Below, piece after piece: positions 24,078 through 32,143 of a DNA stretch of 64,000 bases. Numbering within the stretch: the first letter of the stretch is position 1; each line of letters starts with the position of its first letter. A model generated the notes under the pieces. The model made no database searches. It saw only the letters and a program-made list of their open reading frames with translations, and was not told the DNA's origin. A program made the translations under genes and the position numbers. The DNA is from CCMP332 sp040218795 (lineage in GTDB: Bacteria > Bacteroidota > Bacteroidia > Cytophagales > CCMP332). The DNA is taken from contig JAVJQT010000002.1 in assembly GCA_040218795.1 (NCBI GenBank), forward strand, positions 124,001 through 188,000, read 5' to 3'.

Positions 24078-26480
24078 TTAGAATATTCCTAAGAACTTCT
24101 TTTTTGTATTGGATTCGCCGTAATAACCCGAACCATATCCGTAGCCATAACCGTAATTATATCCGTAGCCCCCAAGTCCTCTTCTTCTTTTTAAGCCATT
24201 GAAAATAATACTCAAATGATCAATCCCTTTTTGTTTTTGAAGCTTTTGTATACTTTTCAAAAATCCTTTTTTAGAATATTCAGATCTTAAAATATAAACC
24301 GGAATATCTACTTTTTTCATCAAAATGATTCCATCAGTTACAAGACCAATTGGTGGAGAGTCCATTATAATTATATCGTATTTTTCTTTGAGCTTAGAAA
24401 TAATTTCGTCAAGCTGAGGTAGCAGGATTAATTCAGAGGGATTTGGTGGTGGTGGGCCAGATGAAATATAATCAAGGTTTTCCTGTGAGGTATGTCTTAT
24501 GGCTTCATCGAGTTCCATTTTACCAATAAGTAAATTGCTCATGCCAAAATGATTTTCTTCGTTTAAGGCAATGTGCAATTTTGGTTTTCTCATGTCCAGG
24601 TCGAGCAAAATAACTTTTTGATTGGACATGGCAATGACCGCGCCCAGATTTACAGAAACAAAGGTTTTGCCTTCACTACTAACCGTTGATGTTACACTTA
24701 TTGTTTTTTTACCATTATTTCCCGGAGTAATAAAATCGAGATTGGTTCTAATAGATCTGATTGCTTCGGCTATTTCTGATTTCGGATTGTCCGTCACTAC
24801 CAAACGTGAATACTTGCTCTTAATTTTTTGCAAAGGCACCACTCCAAGCATAGGAATATTTAAATATTTTTCAATTTCTTCAACAGAATCAATTGTGTTG
24901 TGGCTAACATACCTAACTCCGATTAAAAGCAAAATCAACAATAGGGCAGCGCCAAAACTAATAAGGTATACATCCGATTCTTTCGGGAAAACCGGCACTT
25001 TTGGAAAATTTGCCGGAGAAAGTACCTGAAAATCAGGTATAGTTCCCGCCTCACTAATTCCAAATTCGGCTTTTTTATCCATTAAAAGGAGATAAAATTT
25101 TTCATTCAAATCGTATATCCTTTTTAATCGTTTGTATTCGGTTTCCTTTTCGGGTAATGCTTTTATTTCCCCCTCGAGTTCTGCTATGGCTTTTCTTAGT
25201 TCAGCCACTTCCTTGGAAGTTATTTTTCTGTCATTCTCCAAAGCATTCTCAAGGGCTTTTTCCTGAATTTTTATATCCTTTTGTGCATATTGAAAGGCCA
25301 GCGTATTTGAATTAGTAGAATATTTCAGGACTTCCAGCTGATTTTTATTTTTCATCAACTGATTCATTTTGTCATCATAAGCCTGAAATCCGGGATATGC
25401 ACTTGTTATTTGTTGATAATATAAAGTATCACCTGCTTCAAAGGCTTTTTCTAGATTTTTAAGTATTATTAGTTTTTCATTTTCCGCTCTTAGTTCTTCT
25501 CTGTACTTTTCTATTTTTTCTATTCGTTTGGTAAAAATATTATCGATATCCGTGGTTTTGTTTTCTTCCACGAATGCTTCCAGTTCTTTTTCAGATTGTG
25601 TGAGTTTATCTTCGGTTTTATTCAATTGATCATTTAGAAAATCAATGGTTTGTTTTGAAGCTTGATTTTTTAGCTCCAAAGTATTTTCCAAATAAACTTT
25701 ATTGATATAATCTACAATGGTTTTGGCTTTTAAGGGATTGGGGTCTCTATAGATAATTTTTAGAGTATTCGCCGAAGGATTAAGGATTTGAACGAAGAGG
25801 TTTGATTTTATCATATCCACCAGGCTTCTATGGCTGTTGACAATAAAATAAAACTGATTCTGATTGATATCAGACAAATCGTCGGACTTTTTGGTTATTA
25901 AAATTTCCAGATGATCATTTTTAAATGCTTTGTTAAAGATTAATTGCTCTGAATAATTGTCGCCAAATAGTTTATAGTAAATTCTGAGATTTTTTTCATC
26001 AATGATTTTTACTTCTATTTTTTGATCGAGAAGATCAGGGTGCAAATAATTGTATTGGACTTCAAAAAAGGAGGTCATGAACCGTTCATCATCTTTGATT
26101 GTACCTTCTGTCATATAACTGACTTTAAGCGCGTCAAGTTGATCTATAACCTGATCATGTATGAGCTCTGATTTTATCAGTTCGACCTCTCCCGATAGAT
26201 TATTAGAAACTGTAGGATTCTGGAGTTTTGAAATCCCAAGCGCATCAACGTCGCTTTTAATTTCCAACTTTAATACAGAGGATGATTCGTAAATAGGAAT
26301 GGTATATCTCAGATATATATAACTACCTGCAAAGGCGATAAGCAATAACAAAACAATCCAAATAAGGCTTTTGGTGAGAATAAGAAGAAACCTTCTGAAA
26401 TCAATATCACCCAACAATTCCATGTTGTTGATTTGAGTCTCAGTGGTATTTACAATTTGTTTATTATCCCCTTCTGACAT
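24078..26480 (-). CDS. Polysaccharide co-polymerase/tyrosine autokinase (Wzc-like)
   Basis: 800 residues. The first membrane helix (about 32-52) and second (about 505-527) enclose a periplasmic Wzz/GNVR domain with a long coiled coil (about 270-430). The cytosolic BY-kinase domain has Walker A SSEGKTFVSVNL, Walker A' VILLDLDMRKP and Walker B IIIMDSPPIGL. The C-terminus holds a tyrosine-rich tail (GYNYGYGYGYG) that is autophosphorylated in the family. It controls chain length and export of a surface polysaccharide. The neighbours are its outer-membrane partner Wza and its phosphatase. Confidence 0.95.
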   Translation of the reverse strand: MSEGDNKQIVNTTETQINNMELLGDIDFRRFLLILTKSLIWIVLLLLIAFAGSYIYLRYTIPIYESSSVLKLEIKSDVDALGISKLQNPTVSNNLSGEVELIKSELIHDQVIDQLDALKVSYMTEGTIKDDERFMTSFFEVQYNYLHPDLLDQKIEVKIIDEKNLRIYYKLFGDNYSEQLIFNKAFKNDHLEILITKKSDDLSDINQNQFYFIVNSHRSLVDMIKSNLFVQILNPSANTLKIIYRDPNPLKAKTIVDYINKVYLENTLELKNQASKQTIDFLNDQLNKTEDKLTQSEKELEAFVEENKTTDIDNIFTKRIEKIEKYREELRAENEKLIILKNLEKAFEAGDTLYYQQITSAYPGFQAYDDKMNQLMKNKNQLEVLKYSTNSNTLAFQYAQKDIKIQEKALENALENDRKITSKEVAELRKAIAELEGEIKALPEKETEYKRLKRIYDLNEKFYLLLMDKKAEFGISEAGTIPDFQVLSPANFPKVPVFPKESDVYLISFGAALLLILLLIGVRYVSHNTIDSVEEIEKYLNIPMLGVVPLQKIKSKYSRLVVTDNPKSEIAEAIRSIRTNLDFITPGNNGKKTISVTSTVSSEGKTFVSVNLGAVIAMSNQKVILLDLDMRKPKLHIALNEENHFGMSNLLIGKMELDEAIRHTSQENLDYISSGPPPPNPSELILLPQLDEIISKLKEKYDIIIMDSPPIGLVTDGIILMKKVDIPVYILRSEYSKKGFLKSIQKLQKQKGIDHLSIIFNGLKRRRGLGGYGYNYGYGYGYGSGYYGESNTKKKFLGIF

Positions 26481-27253
26481 TATCGAGTGAGTAAAACAAT
26501 AATGGTTACAAAACTTGTCAGCAAGTTAATTATAGGTGCAATTTCTCTTGTTGCCTCAGAAACCACTCGCCGAACAGGTTCAATATATACAATGTCCTGA
26601 TTTTGCAATTCAAGATTGGCAATTTGCATACCTTCAATTGTACTTAAGTCAATAACTTCTACATAAGGATTTTTCAAATCTCCTCTGATCAATCTTATAT
26701 TATGAGATTTTGAATAATTCCCTATCCCTCCGCTGATTGCTAGAGCTTCAATCAATGTTGTGTTTTCATTTGCCAAAGGAACAACCATTCCTTTTTCTCC
26801 ATTGAAAATATAAACTCTTCTATTTTTTATTTGTGTTACAACAAATGGGTCTTTATAAAACTTTAGGTATTCAGCTCTGAGTACGCTATCGGCCTGATAA
26901 AGTGTAAATCCCGCAAGATATATATTGCCAACCATCGGAAGTTTTGCAGTACCATCCGGCCTAATCAGATAATTCGGCCCGGATTTGTTTTCAAGGCTGT
27001 TTAAGTTATTTACCCCAAATTCTGATCTCAATTGGAAATTAGGATCAATTAATGCTTCGCCTTTATTCGTTTCCACTTTGAGTTCAATTATATCGTCAGG
27101 CTTTAAAACATACTCTGATTCAATTTTCTTTAATGATTCCGCAATTTCCTTGTCCATTTCAAACTCATCTGTTTGAAACATAATATTTTGACGATAACAG
27201 GATGTGTTTATAAGCAAAAACAGAATTACAAAAATTGGAATAAAGATTTTCAT
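26480..27253 (-). CDS. Polysaccharide export lipoprotein (Wza-like, SLBB domains)
   Basis: 257 residues with a lipoprotein signal (FLLINTSC, cysteine near 19), a Poly_export domain (YVLKPDDIIELKVETNKGE and YLIRPDGTAKLPMVGNIYLAGFT) and one SLBB domain (VYIFNGEKGMVVPL...). A C-terminal hydrophobic segment (IINLLTSFVTIIVLL) replaces the amphipathic helix of E. coli Wza. It would form the outer-membrane export channel with the Wzc-like kinase, whose ATG overlaps its stop. Confidence 0.93.
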   Translation of the reverse strand: MKIFIPIFVILFLLINTSCYRQNIMFQTDEFEMDKEIAESLKKIESEYVLKPDDIIELKVETNKGEALIDPNFQLRSEFGVNNLNSLENKSGPNYLIRPDGTAKLPMVGNIYLAGFTLYQADSVLRAEYLKFYKDPFVVTQIKNRRVYIFNGEKGMVVPLANENTTLIEALAISGGIGNYSKSHNIRLIRGDLKNPYVEVIDLSTIEGMQIANLELQNQDIVYIEPVRRVVSEATREIAPIINLLTSFVTIIVLLTR

Positions 27254-27254
27254 T

Positions 27255-27791
27255 TTATGAATCCCTTAAAGTTTCAAATCGGGGGAGTAATTTATCTTTT
27301 GCTGAAATTATTGGATCATCGATTCCCCATTCTATATTCAGGTCAGGATCATTCCAAATAATCCCTGATTCGGCAGCACGGTTATAGTTTGAAGTACATT
27401 TATATGTTAAAATTGTATTTTCAAGTGCCAAAAACCCATGTGCAAACCCTTCTGGCACATACAATATCTTTCTCTGGATATCATCAATTAAAAAGCTTTT
27501 ATATTTACCAAAGGTCTTTGAATCTTTACGAATATCTACAACAACGTCCAATATTTTTCCTTTGATCACGCTTACAAGCTTTCCCTGTTGGTTTGGGTCA
27601 TTTTGAAAATGCAATCCTCTTAGAACACCCCTTCTTGATACAGAAAGATTATCCTGAACGAAATTGATATCCAAGCCAATTTCTTTAAAAGTCTTTTTAT
27701 TATAAGCTTCTAAAAACTCACCTCTTTCATCTGGAATAATGGTTGGTAAAATCTCAACTAATCCATCAAATTCTGTAGTTTTCAACTCCAT
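27255..27791 (-). CDS. rfbC: dTDP-4-dehydrorhamnose 3,5-epimerase
   Basis: 178 residues, a full-length cupin epimerase: PDERGEFLEAYN near 20-31, the catalytic histidine H61 in RGLHFQ, GKILDVVVDIR and YVPEGFAHGFLAL. It performs the third step of dTDP-L-rhamnose synthesis. The usual partners rfbA, rfbB and rfbD are not in the window, so the pathway depends on genes elsewhere. The gene sits between the glycosyltransferase and wza. Confidence 0.93.
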   Translation of the reverse strand: MELKTTEFDGLVEILPTIIPDERGEFLEAYNKKTFKEIGLDINFVQDNLSVSRRGVLRGLHFQNDPNQQGKLVSVIKGKILDVVVDIRKDSKTFGKYKSFLIDDIQRKILYVPEGFAHGFLALENTILTYKCTSNYNRAAESGIIWNDPDLNIEWGIDDPIISAKDKLLPRFETLRDS

Positions 27792-27800
27792 ATTGCAAGT

Positions 27801-28925
27801 TTAACTTAATTTATCTGCAATTGCATTGTTATAAGCCTCGAAAATGAGCTCTTCAGCAAAGCTTTTTTTCACAAATAATCTGCCATTTTTACCCATTTGT
27901 TTTACTTTTTCTATTGGCATTTCAATGAGCTCAATCATTTTTTGAGCCAGGTCATTGGCATCTTTTGCTTTACAAAGCAAACCATTTTGATTTTTGTTGA
28001 CCAATTCTCTGCAGCCGGGGACATCTGTAGTGAGGATTGCTTTTTCCATACTAAGAGCTTCCAATAATGCTCTTGACATCCCCTCTCTATAGCTTGGAAG
28101 AACTATAACATCGGCCTGAGACATATAGGGTCTGACATCTACTTTTAAAGAATGCCATTCAATATTATTTTCGTCTGAAATCTGAATAATTTCTGATTTT
28201 GTAAAACCTAAATTTCCTTTCTCTTCTGCTTGACCCAATATATTAAAATTGACATTGGGAAATTTATTCCTGACAATTTGGGTAGCCTTGATATACTCCC
28301 GAATTCCTTTGTCAAATATTAAGCGGGAGACCATTAAAAAGGTAAAGTTCTCATTATTTACATTTACATGCTTGGGTTTAAAGTAATCAACATCGATACC
28401 TGATCCCGGTAAAACCTCTCTGCGATTGTGTAAAATTATTCCCGTCTCTTTAAAAAGATTTAAATCATCCTGATTCTGAAAAAAAACATGTGATGAATTT
28501 TTAAGCGCTCTTTTGTATAATAATTTGGCTATATAGGAAGAAGGCCTATTTCTTAAGAAAACAGTACCCAATCCGGAAATATTATTGATAAAAGGAACGT
28601 TTTCGGATTGCGCAGCTAATGAACCGTAAATATTTGGCTTAATGGTATAAAACAAGCAAATATCCGGGCGGATATCCTTTATTATTTTTTTATAGGAGAG
28701 CAAAAGATTAAAATCATCAAAAGCATTGGTTCCTTTTTGACTTATTTTAATATCATGAAATTCAATTCCAAGTGAAATTAATTTATGACTGAATTCATCT
28801 TTCGGAGCACATGCAAAAACTTTCATGCCATGGTCTAAAAAATTCATGATAAGATTTCTTCTGAAATTGTAAATATTCCAGGAGGTATTGATTGAAATTA
28901 GGATTTTTTTGCCTTTTCCCGTCAA
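27801..28925 (-). CDS. Family 4 glycosyltransferase
   Basis: 374 residues with the GT-B layout: N-terminal acceptor domain with SINTSWNIYNFRRNLI and the C-terminal nucleotide-sugar domain with FLMVSRLIFDKGIREYIKA and ADVIVLPSYREGMSRALLEALSMEKAILTTDVPGCRELV, where the E(x7)E-type motif is visible. It would add one sugar to a lipid-linked repeat unit at the inner membrane. It is the first gene of the polysaccharide group on the minus strand. Confidence 0.92.
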   Translation of the reverse strand: MTGKGKKILISINTSWNIYNFRRNLIMNFLDHGMKVFACAPKDEFSHKLISLGIEFHDIKISQKGTNAFDDFNLLLSYKKIIKDIRPDICLFYTIKPNIYGSLAAQSENVPFINNISGLGTVFLRNRPSSYIAKLLYKRALKNSSHVFFQNQDDLNLFKETGIILHNRREVLPGSGIDVDYFKPKHVNVNNENFTFLMVSRLIFDKGIREYIKATQIVRNKFPNVNFNILGQAEEKGNLGFTKSEIIQISDENNIEWHSLKVDVRPYMSQADVIVLPSYREGMSRALLEALSMEKAILTTDVPGCRELVNKNQNGLLCKAKDANDLAQKMIELIEMPIEKVKQMGKNGRLFVKKSFAEELIFEAYNNAIADKLS

Positions 28926-29250
28926 AGTTTCTGCCGCTCAAATAATTAATTTGTGTATCGGAACATCAAGAAACAAAAAAGCGAGAAAAATTTTAATTAA
29001 TGGGGGATCTATTTTTTGCCACAATTCAGGGCTACCATAGATTTATCCATGAACTGAGCCGATTAAAAAATTTTGAAAATTTTATAGGAGAGATAAGAAA
29101 TATCATATAGACAAGAACAATCAAGAGAAATATGATTACAAAGAAATCAGTCATTACACGAAATTAATGGTGTAAAATTACAACTGATTTATCGATAAAA
29201 TATTAAGTGAAGATGAATTAATAATGAAGTTTAATTCACATTTTTTGAAC
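28926..29250. other. AT-rich gap between polysaccharide genes and two-component system
   Basis: About 325 bp without a long ORF. The only thing seen is a 40-codon minus-strand ORF with a membrane segment (29032-29154). No clear terminator, tRNA or riboswitch was recognised. Confidence 0.5.
29032..29154 (-). CDS. Possible small membrane protein, 40 residues
   Basis: The ORF reads MTDFFVIIFLLIVLVYMIFL and continues through ISPIKFSKFFNRLSSWINLW to a TAG. Residues about 4-22 form a single hydrophobic helix followed by a basic, amphipathic tail, the pattern of bacterial small membrane proteins. It is in the orientation of the polysaccharide genes, about 107 bp before them. No homologue is recognised and the region is AT-rich, so it could be chance. 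Confidence 0.3.
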   Translation of the reverse strand: MTDFFVIIFLLIVLVYMIFLISPIKFSKFFNRLSSWINLW

Positions 29251-29934
29251 TTAAGCTTCTTCCCATTTGAATCCGATGGAATGATAATTTTCAATTCTAT
29301 TCGAGGATTTGACAAGATACTTTCTGAGTTTGCTGATAAATACATCAAGGCTTCTTCCTTTGAAATAATCATCGTCACCCCATATATTTAGCAGAATTTC
29401 CTCCCTTTTTACTATTCGATCTTTATTTGAAATCAATATTTTAAATAGTTCTTTTTCTTTTTCGGTTAATTTGATTTCATCCTTGGTAATTTTCAAAAGA
29501 TTTTTTCTAAAATCTATGATTAAATTTTTGTGAGCGTACTGAGAAGGTTCAATCGCATCTTGTGAATTGGTAGTTCTTTTGAGAAAAACATTTATGCGAT
29601 AGACTAACTCTTCCATGCTAAACGGCTTCGTGATATAATCATCAGCACCGCTTTTAAATGCGTTTAATTTATCCTCCAACATATCTCTGGCAGTTAGGAA
29701 TAATATGGGAGTTATTTGATCTTTTAACCGAAATTTTCGGGCTAAAGTAAAACCATCGCTTTTGGGAAGCATAACATCCAATAAGCATATATCAGGTGCA
29801 TTTTTAATAAAGGAATTTTTACCGCTTTCTCCGTCTTTAAACCATTCTACAATAAATCCATGTTGTTGCAATTGGTCTTGAATTAAAAATCCAAGATTCT
29901 GATCATCCTCAATCAATAAGATTCGTTTTTTCAT
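29251..29934 (-). CDS. OmpR/PhoB-family response regulator
   Basis: 227 residues: receiver domain (1-120) with acidic pocket D10/D11, phosphoacceptor D53 (CLLDVMLPKSDG) and switch lysine in YITKPFSM, then a winged-helix DNA-binding domain (about 130-225; LTEKEKELFKILISN, GRSLDVFISKLRKYL). It is the output of the adjacent sensor kinase, whose stop overlaps its start. The family binds direct repeats with an 11-bp period, and such repeats occur upstream of the kinase gene and its neighbours. Confidence 0.94.
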   Translation of the reverse strand: MKKRILLIEDDQNLGFLIQDQLQQHGFIVEWFKDGESGKNSFIKNAPDICLLDVMLPKSDGFTLARKFRLKDQITPILFLTARDMLEDKLNAFKSGADDYITKPFSMEELVYRINVFLKRTTNSQDAIEPSQYAHKNLIIDFRKNLLKITKDEIKLTEKEKELFKILISNKDRIVKREEILLNIWGDDDYFKGRSLDVFISKLRKYLVKSSNRIENYHSIGFKWEEA

Positions 29935-31184
29935 TCCAGAGGTAGAATTATTTCAAAATATCCCGAATTTTCATTGCTAACCCAACGGATTTTACCCTTA
30001 TGTGCAAGTATCACATTTTTTACATAATGCAGTCCAAGGCCATAGCCTTTTTTGTCATGCAAGTTACCCTGGCTGATTCTAAAAAATGGACTAAATATAC
30101 GTTTCTTGAATTTGGCCGGAATTCCCTGGCCATTGTCTTTCCAGGTTATTATCAATTGCTTTTTAATAGTCCGAATCCCAATTTCGAGGCGTGGAAATTC
30201 CGGACCGTATTTGATTACATTATCCAATAAATTATGAATGACATGCTCCATATGGAGTTTATCTAGATTAACATGTGTGCCTGATGCCAATGAATTTAGG
30301 TCAAAGTCAATTTTTTTATTGCTACTCAAATTGAATCGATCCAGAATTGTAACCAAAAACGCTTTAATATCAACTTTTTCTTTTTCAAGGCTAAGCCCGT
30401 CCTTTTCACCCCGAGCCTGTTCCAAAACATTTTCAATTTGACGTTTTAATTTTTCGGCTTCATGTGATATAATCTCAAGGTATTTTAGCGATTCTGGATC
30501 GATAGTTTTTTTATTCATTACAGCTTCTGAGCTTAGTTTAATACTTGAAAGAGGAGTTTTCAGTTCGTGAGTTATATTATTAACGAAGTCCCTTTTGATT
30601 TCAGAAAGTCTTTTTTGACGAAATACGATATATAAAGAAATTGAAAAAAATATAACAATCAGGAGAAGCACTAAGGAAAGTAAAATCCACCCTTTCAAAC
30701 CTCCAATCAGTGTTTTTTCAACGTTCGGAAAGAATACACCAAAATAGTATTGGTCTTTATCCCATTTAGGAAAAATTAGTTTTTCGGGAGGGGAATCTTG
30801 GTTTTGTGTTTCGCTGCCATAGAGCAAATGATCATTCTCACAATCATAAATAGTATATATATAAGGGCTATTGATATAACGGGACTGAAATTTTCTTTCA
30901 AGGAGATCATCGAGAAGCTGAAGATCAATTTGGTCATTGATCATAACCACAAAATAATTTTCAGAAAGTTGTTCTACAGGAAAATTTTCCTGAACCTTAT
31001 TTCCATTGTAGGCATAAATTTCAGCCGCGACTTCACTTAAGGCCTGAAACACATTTAATTCAAACTCCTTCTTTTTAACATTAAATGCCTGACGAAACCA
31101 GAAAAATTGCAAAAGTGCAATTGAGAGAATAGAAATTATTCCAATTAAAACTAAAAAACGAAAATGCCTGCTTTTCACAGGCAT
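29931..31184 (-). CDS. Sensor histidine kinase
   Basis: 417 residues: membrane helix 9-28, a periplasmic sensor region (about 30-165), second helix about 166-188, HisKA with the phosphorylated histidine in FVNNITHELKTPLSS, and HATPase motifs NLLDNVIKYGP, DNGQGIP and GYGLGLHYV. It phosphorylates the downstream OmpR-type regulator (4-bp overlap). The periplasmic domain belongs to no type I can name, so the signal is unknown. The repeats near its promoter suggest autoregulation. Confidence 0.93.
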   Translation of the reverse strand: MPVKSRHFRFLVLIGIISILSIALLQFFWFRQAFNVKKKEFELNVFQALSEVAAEIYAYNGNKVQENFPVEQLSENYFVVMINDQIDLQLLDDLLERKFQSRYINSPYIYTIYDCENDHLLYGSETQNQDSPPEKLIFPKWDKDQYYFGVFFPNVEKTLIGGLKGWILLSLVLLLIVIFFSISLYIVFRQKRLSEIKRDFVNNITHELKTPLSSIKLSSEAVMNKKTIDPESLKYLEIISHEAEKLKRQIENVLEQARGEKDGLSLEKEKVDIKAFLVTILDRFNLSSNKKIDFDLNSLASGTHVNLDKLHMEHVIHNLLDNVIKYGPEFPRLEIGIRTIKKQLIITWKDNGQGIPAKFKKRIFSPFFRISQGNLHDKKGYGLGLHYVKNVILAHKGKIRWVSNENSGYFEIILPLE

Positions 31185-31218
31185 AAATTAGATTTATTAT
31201 TGGCACAAAGCCAATATT

Positions 31219-31235
31219 TTAACACTTCATTAACA
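31219..31235. promoter_or_regulatory. TTAACA-N5-TTAACA direct repeat upstream of the kinase gene
   Basis: TTAACACTTCATTAACA contains two TTAACA units with an 11-bp period, 35 bp before the kinase start. The spacing equals one helical turn, as expected for a dimeric OmpR/PhoB-type regulator, and the unit equals the B. subtilis PhoP box. The regulator encoded next door is the inferred binder. Confidence 0.5.
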
Positions 31236-31252
31236 AAATTCTTTAGCTCAAA

Positions 31253-31549
31253 TCAATATTGATTTTTTGCGATTAATTCGGTCTCAAACCAATCTTCCAA
31301 ACATTTCTTCTGCGTCTGTAAATTAATGTCTCCGGAACAACAATTTTCATGTGATGTAAAGGTTTCAACACTTTTTAAATCAGCGCATTTAAGAATTTCC
31401 ACTGTGGAATATTCATCTCCGGTAATGGCGTATATAGTATTATAAGGATTGCTCTTTTTATCAATCTGATCTGTAAATTCATTTAAAGACCAGTAGATCA
31501 ATCCAACTGCAAACAATCCGGCACTTAGTATGGCTTTAAATTTTAACAT
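31253..31549 (-). CDS. Small protein with N-terminal anchor and conserved-looking cysteines
   Basis: 98 residues. A hydrophobic N-terminus (AILSAGLFAVGLIYWSL) suggests an anchor or uncleaved signal. The mature part has four cysteines (LKC, ENCC and KKC), consistent with disulfides in the periplasm. No family is recognised. It lies between two TTAACA-type repeats and directly upstream of the two-component genes on the same strand, so it may be part of their regulon or signalling. Confidence 0.6.
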   Translation of the reverse strand: MLKFKAILSAGLFAVGLIYWSLNEFTDQIDKKSNPYNTIYAITGDEYSTVEILKCADLKSVETFTSHENCCSGDINLQTQKKCLEDWFETELIAKNQY

Positions 31550-31590
31550 GATTTCTAAATTTTAATTAAACTACCTTATTTCTGGTTTAT

Positions 31591-31639
31591 TTAACATTTC
31601 ATTAACAAGTATTAAGAACTTCTTAACACTATGTTATAC
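31591..31639. promoter_or_regulatory. TTAACA-N5-TTAACA repeat plus a weaker copy between divergent genes
   Basis: TTAACATTTCATTAACA (31591-31607) differs at one base from the site at 31219-31235. A weaker copy TTAACACTATGTTATAC follows at 31623-31639. A 15-bp palindrome TTAAGAACTTCTTAA (31612-31626) lies in between. The cluster sits between the minus-strand small protein and the plus-strand DUF1573 gene and could control both. Confidence 0.45.
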
Positions 31640-31694
31640 GGGAAAAGCTGTGTTTTGGATACATAAATTTTTTATTAACCAAATTTTGTTAATT

Positions 31695-32099
31695 ATGAAA
31701 TACTCATTAATCATTCTAATCTCAGTTTTTGCCTTGGGTTTTAATACCAAAGCTCAGGTCGAGTCTTTTATCCTGGAACCTGAATATTCAAGTTCATCCT
31801 ATGCTAAAATGGCGATGATGGAAGAAGAACATGATTTCGGAAAAATTGAACAGGGGATTCCAATATCACATACTTTTAAATTTGAAAACAAAGGAGATGC
31901 TCCGCTGATTATCAGTAATGTGAAAACAAGTTGTGGATGCACTGCTTCAGAATATTCAAAAGAGGAAATATTACCCGGTGAAATGGGTTATTTAAAGGCA
32001 ACTTATAATGCTTCCAAAACTGGACATTTCAACAAAAGCCTTACTGTTTCTTCCAATGGTGGCGATGTGGTGCTGAGCATAAAAGGAGAGGTTTATTAA
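31695..32099 (+). CDS. DUF1573 exported protein
   Basis: 134 residues from the ATG at 31695 (MKYSLIILISVFALGFNTKAQ, a clean signal peptide); the frame also has an ATG at 31650, which would spoil the signal. One immunoglobulin-like DUF1573 domain is visible: HDFGKIEQGIPISHTFKFENKG, the motif TSCGCTASEYSKEEILPGE and GHFNKSLTVSSN. The family is common in Bacteroidota, periplasmic, of unknown function. An intrinsic terminator follows directly. Confidence 0.88.
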   Translation: MKYSLIILISVFALGFNTKAQVESFILEPEYSSSSYAKMAMMEEEHDFGKIEQGIPISHTFKFENKGDAPLIISNVKTSCGCTASEYSKEEILPGEMGYLKATYNASKTGHFNKSLTVSSNGGDVVLSIKGEVY

Positions 32100-32115
32100 A
32101 TTCCAATAGATCAAT

Positions 32116-32143
32116 ACCCGGGGCTGACAACTCCGGGTTTTTT
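32116..32143 (+). terminator. Intrinsic terminator after the DUF1573 gene
   Basis: Stem ACCCGG (32116-32121) with CCGGGT (32133-32138), an 11-nt loop and a T run reaching the stop codon of convergent polA. Confidence 0.7.

Noticed and set aside
24100..24180. Tandem repeat at the wzc 3' end
   Set aside because: The Gly-Tyr repeats are the normal tyrosine-rich tail of the BY-kinase, not a mobile or phase-variable tract.
28926..29250. A riboswitch or JUMPstart-like leader before the polysaccharide genes
   Set aside because: No conserved leader motif, terminator stem or paired helices could be found by eye.
29178..29378. Minus-strand ORF of 66 codons at the 3' end of the response regulator gene
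   Set aside because: It overlaps the winged-helix domain in another frame and has no support.
31612..31626. Palindrome TTAAGAACTTCTTAA as a separate operator
   Set aside because: It lies within an AT-rich cluster of TTAA-type sequences and overlaps the weaker direct repeat, so it cannot be separated from the repeat signal.
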